NCBI GenBank assembly: GCA_029990175.1
Contig: JARKIP010000011.1
Span: 5,518,001 to 5,582,000, forward strand
Length of the DNA stretch: 64,000 nucleotides
Reading direction: 5' to 3'
Source of the DNA: Petunia secreta
Taxonomy: Eukaryota > Streptophyta > Magnoliopsida > Solanales > Solanaceae
Shown here piece by piece: positions 58,309-64,000 of the stretch (position 1 is the stretch's first letter; every line of letters starts with the position of its first letter). A model generated the notes under the pieces. It ran no database searches. It was not told where the DNA came from and worked only from the letters and a program-made list of their open reading frames with translations. Both the position numbers and the translations under genes were made by a program.

Positions 58309-59021
58309 TGAGATGACCTTAGCTAGTCATTTTAGGATTTAAGACTTTGATTGGCATGCCGGTAAGCATAAAAGCTTTGTAGAGTCCATTAGGACCTGTC
58401 TGCAAAATTTGAGCTAATTCAGACCTCGTTTAGTTGGTTTTCTGAAATGGTTTCCGTTTCGGCTGTCGATAAAGCTTAATAGCAGTTTTTTAGCTCGATT
58501 TGAGAAAATAAGTTCTGATTCAAAATTCAAAAGTTGCATTACGTTTGAATGGTCATTTTTGACCTGTGGGAAATTTTGAAAGTGAATTCTGAGGTCGGTC
58601 AATCAGTTTCGCTAAAATTTTGAAAGTTAAGAAATCGACTTCTTTCAGTTGAAGCTATGTCTTGAGTTTCGGAGATCCGATTTGAGTTCCATCTTCGCGA
58701 GCATGTCTACCAAATTTGGGGTCATTCCGAGTCTTTTAGTGTCCCATTTGGACCCAAATTGCAGACATGCATCTGCTGGTGCAAAAATCTTCATTGTAAC
58801 CAGCTTCACAGGTAGGTTAATGGGTCATATTGCGATGAAGTTTTCTCCCAATCTACTTCGAGTTAAGGGGAGATCTTTATATCAGATTAAAACCCCATGT
58901 CTCAAATTTCTAACAAACTAATTGTCAATACAACATCAGATTATGGAGATACAAGCGTTTGAAGTCGGACAGCTCAAGCTGCCAAGCAGGCAGCTTATCC
59001 ACGTACTTAAAAAAGAGAGGT

Positions 59022-59725
59022 TGATGCAGGGTAAAAATGCAGAAACGTAAAAGATAGGAGCGAGACTCATCTCGAACTCCCTACGAGGTATCCACGAGGA
59101 ACTTGTCTCGTGAAACCCTTGATTCGGGTCAAGAGTTGCCTACACTGTGCAACTACCCTCGAGACACACCAGGGTCTCGCAAATAGAATAATCGGGTGGG
59201 GTTGAGGGTCAACTAGATCCACTAGAAGATTCAAGTCCCAAAACATAGGTTTCATTCAACAATAAGGAGCATTGCTCTCATGTTCTTCAATATTCAAAAT
59301 AAAATAAGTGTAAAATAAGCTAAGCTAGAGTATTTATAGTGTTTTCCCAAGCTTTGACAAAGGTCTAAAATGCCCCACACGTTAGGCTTAAGTAAATAGA
59401 CCACGTAGGGTCAAAACAGTCAATTACTACTCGAATTCTCGCCCCTTCAGCGTTTTGGCGGAGCGCCTGAAAATTTGCAATTTTTGGGCAGGCGGTCCGC
59501 CTGGATCTTGGGCGGAGCGCCTGACTCCCTTGCTCCCAGGGTGGAGCGCCTAGGCCTTAGGCGGGGCGCCTGGGTCTTCTGGGCGGGGCGCTTGAGCAGT
59601 GAGCATGGTATACTTCTTCCATGCTTCCATCTTCGAGTCCTTTCATCTCTAAGTGTAAATGCACCTCTTGGACCTTCTTGGCTTGACTCCGAGTGAAGGG
59701 TCTCGTGATGGATTGCCCGGCATCA
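59022..59725 (+). mobile_element. Solo LTR, 704 bp, in LTR3
   Basis: Starts TGATGCAGGG, ends CGGCATCA, with perfect target duplications GAGGT (59017-59021 and 59726-59730). LTR2 gives the empty site. Strand is arbitrary. No internal region is present. It contains a run of GC-rich near-palindromes at 59457-59594. Confidence 0.85.
59457..59594. repeat. Six GGCGGNNCGCCTG near-palindromes
   Basis: Copies at 59457, 59491, 59511, 59540, 59560 and 59582, each about 13 bases, variants of GGCGGAGCGCCTG, with starts 20-34 bases apart. They are strikingly GC-rich in an AT-rich surrounding. Confidence 0.85.
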
Positions 59726-60080
59726 GAGGTGGTGGAGAGTGTGTATAAATATACTCTAAGTATCTATTGCTCTTGCTTATTCTAGATTATAATAGAAAAA
59801 AAATTTTAGTAAAAAAAATTTATCACGCTGCTTGTTTAGAATCTTAGGCGTGAGAAACCATTTATGCAAAATAAAGGCTTAGCTTTCTAGGATTAGTTAA
59901 CTAAAGGTAACTTGGTGCAAAATCGTCCCTAGTTATCTCTGTCATTAAAGTTTCAGCGAGTTAAAATTAAGGTAATAAATTCACGTATGTTTAGCTTGAT
60001 TTAAACTATTATTCGGAAGATTGAAAATTTAATTAGTGTTTTAAACCAAAATATAGAAATTATTACTTTATGAAATTGAA

Positions 60081-60767
60081 ACTTGGCAGTGCATCCATTA
60101 ATCAGCTTGACGCATGTTTCACACTGACCTATTCTCTACCATTCAATATACTTAGCTTTCTCAGTAAGTTTCACGTCTATTAATATATTTGGCACCTAAA
60201 TTATCATTGTTTTGAAATAAAGTCTTGTCTTTAGTTTATGCACTTTTGGTATATGATCGAATAGAAAACTTAAACGAAAAATATTTAATTTAGTATGAAT
60301 CCAACATCTATACAGTATAGACCATATATTGTAGTTTATACATTATTCCTAGTCGCCCAAAAATTAGCAACTACAGATATAAATAAAGCTAGTAAAAATT
60401 TATTGTCAACCCACTTATGATCGATTGTCAGCTACACATACTTGGCCAAAAAATACTAATTCCTAGCCCATCAAGGGTCTATTATCAACTTATCTAAGTA
60501 TATTAAACTATAAGACAGAGTAAACGCAGGTAAATTGGAAGTGAACGTACATAAATTAGTCAATTAACAAGTATATAACAACAGTTCAGAAATAAAATAT
60601 TACACTTAATAAATAGCAATAAATCACTAGGTATTTTGAGCAAAAGGGCAAGGTGTTTTCTCGTGGCCAGGTCGTTTAGAATATGAACATCTATTCTTTC
60701 TCTTCTTGGACATAAATAATTCCCCATAGATGGAATGCACTTAACTCTTTAACTGGACATTTTGTTC
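60081..60767. other. Probable MULE 3' flank, non-coding
   Basis: Lies between the break in LTR3 and the end of the MULE transposase frame. AT-rich, no gene. It is presumably the 3' non-coding part of the MULE, but no terminal inverted repeat was identified at 60081. Confidence 0.4.
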
Positions 60768-61286
60768 TCAACTTGAGGTGGCTTTATGGTTGCCGGCATA
60801 TAATCGGGAGGCAGAATGATGAGTATTATGTCCATATGCAAGCAGGTATATGTCCCTCTTATAATACTCAGAACTGTATTGGTAAAGAATGCTGCCATAC
60901 TCATCTCCAAAAGCCAAACGAATCGTTGTGGTCGCATGAATGCACAGAATTTTGTCTAAGTCAAATTCCCTATATGTACAGGTTCTTTTAATCAAATTCA
61001 CAATTTTCCTGGTGGTTATGTCCACAGGCTCATTTTCTCCCACAACGGTAAAATCACCGTTGTCCAGGTTATACACCACAAGACCGTTGGCAATATGCAC
61101 AACATCCCTGAGCAGCTTCTCAATCCGAGGGACTAAGATTTTGTTCACCTTTCTTACAGTCATACGACGCTTCATGAAAATTTGATGGAACCTCTCATTA
61201 ATAGAATTAAACAGGGCGACCATCAGAAATTCCCTTTAGTCCAAGAACATTGTGTTTGTAAATTTTGAAATATTGGTGGCGATAAC
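60768..61286 (-). pseudogene. MULE transposase C-terminus with SWIM zinc finger
   Basis: A 151-residue open frame at 60768-61223, with recognisable sequence upstream of its ATG (ATNISKFTNTMFLD), so it is the tail of a Mutator-like transposase. After VALFNSINERFH comes VVNLIKRTCTYREFDLDKILCIHATTTIRLAFG, the SWIM zinc-finger block (normally C-x-C...C-x-H), and then YSSEYYKRDIYLLAYGH. The second Cys has become Tyr. The catalytic DDE domain would lie upstream, but the sequence is cut at 61287 by the LTR. A host gene of the domesticated FAR1/MUG type is less likely, given the truncation and the repeat surroundings. Confidence 0.8.
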
Positions 61287-62844
61287 TGTTGACACCTAAT
61301 TTTGTCCCTCCTGTTTCAATAGCCATTTTTCAGACAAAATTGCACTGATAACCATACAATTACCCTCATTCACCCCTATTCAAAATCATTATCTTGCACG
61401 AACACGTCAATTAGACTATTTTTAAAGACACTAGCACAAATTACAACTATTTTACAAAATTTGTACGTCCAATTACATATTTCACAATTACTCCTATTTT
61501 CGACAAAATCGCTAAAAATCATTTTTATAATCTCACAATGACACTTTATACACTTCTTTGATTAAGTCTAGAAGTTTTAAAATAATTTCACAATTTTCTA
61601 TAATTTTATACGTATTTTATAGGTATTTATACATATTTTTAACTATTTTATACATTAAATATACACTTTAGCATTTATACACATTATCATGCCACATGCA
61701 CCTATGTCAGCTCCACGTGGGCATACGTGGCAAAAAGCTAGCCATCCGATCATTTGATCCAACAGTGGAAATCTAAATCCATTTTTAATTACACGCGGAC
61801 CTCCCAAACCCTACAGCTCTCTCTCATTTTCGTTCCAAATCAGCGCCGCCCCTTTCCCTTTGTTTTCTCTCTTGTCAAAACCCTCATTTTCGGCCATTTT
61901 AACCGGCAAAACTCGAAAATAATCACACCATCGTGCTCCTCTCCTGGTCCGCAACAAAACCCACCCCTAATTTCCCAAAGATAACGAGGTCGAATGTAAG
62001 CCCTAATCGCGACCTCAGTCCCCGTCCCCGGAAAGTGATATTTCGGCACTCCTTCTTTCAATACGTGGCCTTTGCTGACAAAAGAAGGAGGGAAATCCCT
62101 CGTGAGAACATGATTGAGGCGGGTCGAGATTGACCTGACCCTGATTAAAACGGGTAACCCTTACCCTTATTTTTCCTAATTTTCTGTGTCATGTCCATGC
62201 CTAAGATTTGCCTGATTTTGTATGTGTTTAACAATATTTTCACATTAGTTGTCATTTAGGTAAAAATGAAAGTTCATGTGATTGTTAATCCATGTTAATG
62301 CCATACTATGATTAAACAGTGGTATGAGTTTTTAACACTGTGTGTTTTCCCATGCTTAATATTCTATGTCACCATGTTAACGGCAAAGTGTGGAATCCAT
62401 GTTAAGTAGGCCTTGATCATGGCCATAGTTGCTTTACCAGTATGCTTTGCCTCTTGTTTTGTCACTGTATACGATTTCATGATCATCTAGCCTAATTAGG
62501 ATGGAAATAAAAAAGGTAATGTGATTGGACCATGACTAAGGGTAATTTGAATTTGTACTTAGTGTGTAAACAAAGATTGAGATCATAGGGATTTTGTTAG
62601 ATTATTCAACTGATTGTCGAGCCTAAAACTGGAAAGGTAAAACTGATTCTGAACCTAGACTTTGGGTAAGGTTAAAGGGGAAAGAGTATACTTGGTGGGG
62701 ATCCTGTTCTCCTCAAAATTTGGGATTGATTGTCCTATATTTTGAAGGGATACTTAGCTGAATCCTTTTTAACTTTGGAAAAACAATATTTCTTTACCTT
62801 GTATACTATACCCGTTTGAATTCAAAACCCCTAATCCCTACAAC

Positions 62845-62852
62845 TATATAAA
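62845..62852 (+). promoter_or_regulatory. TATA box of right-end LTR
   Basis: TATATAAA, followed by a leader with CTTACACATACTTCAC, typical of a plant transcription start region. Confidence 0.6.
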
Positions 62853-63779
62853 ATTGTCTTCTTTTTTACTTACACATACTTCACAAGCATACGCTTACTA
62901 TACAAAAGAAAAACAGAGAGAACAACGGCAAAAAAAACATTGTGTTTTCATCTCTGGGACTTCTTCTCACTCTTTCTAGATATTTTTCTGGGAGAAGCTT
63001 GTCACTATCTGCACTAATACTCTCTGCTTGTTTCTAATTTAATAACAAGGTAAACAAACATAGCATATACCCTTACTTATCCTTATACTTGAACTGCCCA
63101 TGCTTTTAATTTCTTGGTGTGATCTCTGTCCCTATGTGCTTTTGTTCGAGGCTCTATTTTGCCCCCTGCTAGCCTCCATTTTGCAGCATATATGGATAGC
63201 CTTAGGGCTATACCAGGGCTCACTTTACAGGTCCTTTGTATGTTTGTTAGAGCCTGATAAAGGTTCCGAAAAAATAACTAGGTCTAAATAGGCTATGCTT
63301 GGGGGTGCACACAGGCCGCCATTCTTTTTTTTTTTTTTTTTTTTGATTTCTTCTAGTCTCCCCCTATGTGTTTGAATTCTCTAGGATCTTCCCTATCTGT
63401 ATTTGATCACTTAACACAAGTTGTATAGTTGTTAACTGTGTATTTGGGGTACCCAGGGGCCATTACTATCCTTCTCTTCTATGTGTTTGCATCATACTTC
63501 ATAAAATAGGGTTGTTTCATGCCTAGTCAGCTGAACCCAGTATACTTAGTCTTTGAAAACAGAGCTTAAAACAGCTTCTATGCCTAAACTATAAAATCTG
63601 GCGATTTTAGGAGATAGGGGCAATTTGTGAAATGCTAGTTAAAATATGGATCATTTCTGCAAAAACTGAAACTGCCCCTTTGCATAAGTAATACGGGCCC
63701 AAAACAGTTTTAAAACATGGCCTATTATATGTTAAACTTATTTTCAACCAACTTTGATCTCTTATACACTAATCTAATA

Positions 63780-64000
63780 CTCCCTCCGTCCCAAAATGAG
63801 TGTCTACCTTTCCTTTTTTGTTTATCCCAAAATGAGTGCCTCTTTCCTTTTATGGCAACTCTTTAAATCTAAGATTTGTTATGGACCACAGGATTTAAAG
63901 ACTCTGGCCCACATTACACACGCCTTTCATTTTAAACCACAAAATTTAAAAGTCTTCCTTATTTTCTTAAACTCTGTGCCCAGTCAAACCCAGACACTCA
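63780..64000. mobile_element. Stowaway-like MITE, left part
   Basis: Begins CTCCCTCCGTCCCAAAATG after TA (63778-63779), the same end type as the MITE at 29213 but a different body. The body repeats the word CCCAAAATGAGTG (63791 and 63827). The right end is outside the window. Confidence 0.7.

Larger units (their letters stand above)
16337..60080 (+). mobile_element. Tandem gypsy array: LTR-internal-LTR-internal-LTR
   Basis: Three copies of one LTR (16337-25145, 28067-31369, 58309-60080) alternate with two copies of one internal region (25146-28066 and 31370-58308), all on the plus strand. With nested insertions removed the LTRs are about 2.9 and 3.0 kb, and the third is cut short. The internals are about 2.9 and 3.1 kb. 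Shared middle LTRs of this kind arise by unequal recombination between elements. The internals encode gag but no recognisable polymerase. Later insertions: a CACTA element, three MITE or LTR insertions, and the 20.8 kb inverted-LTR unit. Confidence 0.85.
58309..60080 (+). repeat. LTR3 of array, partial, with solo LTR inside
   Basis: Starts TGAGATGA. Follows LTR2 closely up to TGAAATTGAA at 60071-60080, where LTR2 (29171-29180) continues TGGGTGTATG but this copy switches to unrelated DNA. About 1063 bp of LTR remain after removing the solo LTR and its duplication. Confidence 0.85.
61287..64000 (+). repeat. Long Tat/Ogre-type LTR, 5' part
   Basis: Starts TGTTGACACCTAATTTTGTCC, the same kind of start as the inverted-LTR element at 32373 (TGTTGACACCCAATTTTGTCC), but the remainder differs, so it is a related family. 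It runs past the window edge, making it at least 2.7 kb. There is a TATA box at 62845 and a T run of about 20 at 63326-63345. Frames at 61754-62133 and 63100-63291 are not credible genes. Its left duplication candidate is the five bases before 61287 (ATAAC). Confidence 0.75.

Noticed and set aside
59475..59696. 73-codon GC-rich open frame
   Set aside because: Produced by the repeated GGCGGNNCGCCTG words in the solo LTR, with no domain.
61700..61740. CCACGTGG G-box and nearby ACGTGG words as a host gene promoter
   Set aside because: They lie inside the long LTR beginning at 61287, well upstream of its TATA box, and no host gene follows. At most they are LTR enhancer elements.
1..64000. Host protein-coding genes, tRNA, rRNA or organelle inserts
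   Set aside because: All open frames with recognisable domains belong to transposable elements. No tRNA cloverleaf or rRNA-like block was noticed, though short or diverged exons could be missed by eye.

Overview
This window is plant nuclear DNA made almost entirely of nested transposable elements. I see no host gene, rRNA or tRNA. The LTR families (Tat-type Ty3/gypsy with TGTTGACACC ends, a Retand-like element with an antisense gene, gypsy LTRs with initiator-Met-tRNA primer sites) and the CTCCCTCCG MITEs fit a dicot. My best guess is Solanaceae, from recognition of the families and not from a search. Every coding region seen carries stops, frameshifts or truncations.

Layout, left to right. 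(1) 1-3945: 5' part (LTR, gag, protease, RT) of a minus-strand Retand-like Tat element running off the left edge. (2) 3946-8907: unassigned DNA, then a minus-strand LINE whose RNase H domain is split by a 2.5 kb solo LTR (5207-7711, target duplication ATTAT). (3) 8908-10692: a Ty1/copia fragment (primer site, leader, gag, start of protease). (4) 10693-16336: a minus-strand, gag-only Ty3/gypsy element whose 5' LTR is cut at 16336. (5) 16337-60080: a plus-strand tandem gypsy array, LTR-internal-LTR-internal-LTR(partial), of the same gag-only family. (6) 60081-61286: a minus-strand MULE transposase relic. (7) 61287-64000: the start of a long Tat/Ogre-type LTR with a MITE at its right end, both running off the window.

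The array in (5) has been hit repeatedly. LTR1 carries a 5.9 kb non-autonomous CACTA element (18523-24404), which itself holds a Stowaway-like MITE. LTR2 carries another MITE (29213-29471). The gag of the second internal region is split by two insertions: a 20.8 kb structure at 32373-53190, and a 3.0 kb non-coding LTR element at 53386-56432. LTR3 carries a 704-bp solo LTR (59022-59725). Target-site duplications support most of these insertions, and empty-site alignments within the array support several.

The most unusual item is 32373-53190. Two copies of one ~3.7 kb LTR face each other in inverted orientation around a 2.8 kb non-coding core. Both outer ends are U3 ends, and the unit has a 5-bp target duplication with one mismatch, so it seems to have integrated as a unit with inverted LTRs. 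Inside its right LTR sits a complete 10.6 kb Retand-like element (41431-52055, duplication ACTAC) with gag-PR-RT-RH-archaeal-type RH-INT on the minus strand. On the opposite strand of that element is a multi-exon gene with four clean GT-AG introns, its own TATA box and a coiled-coil C-terminus.
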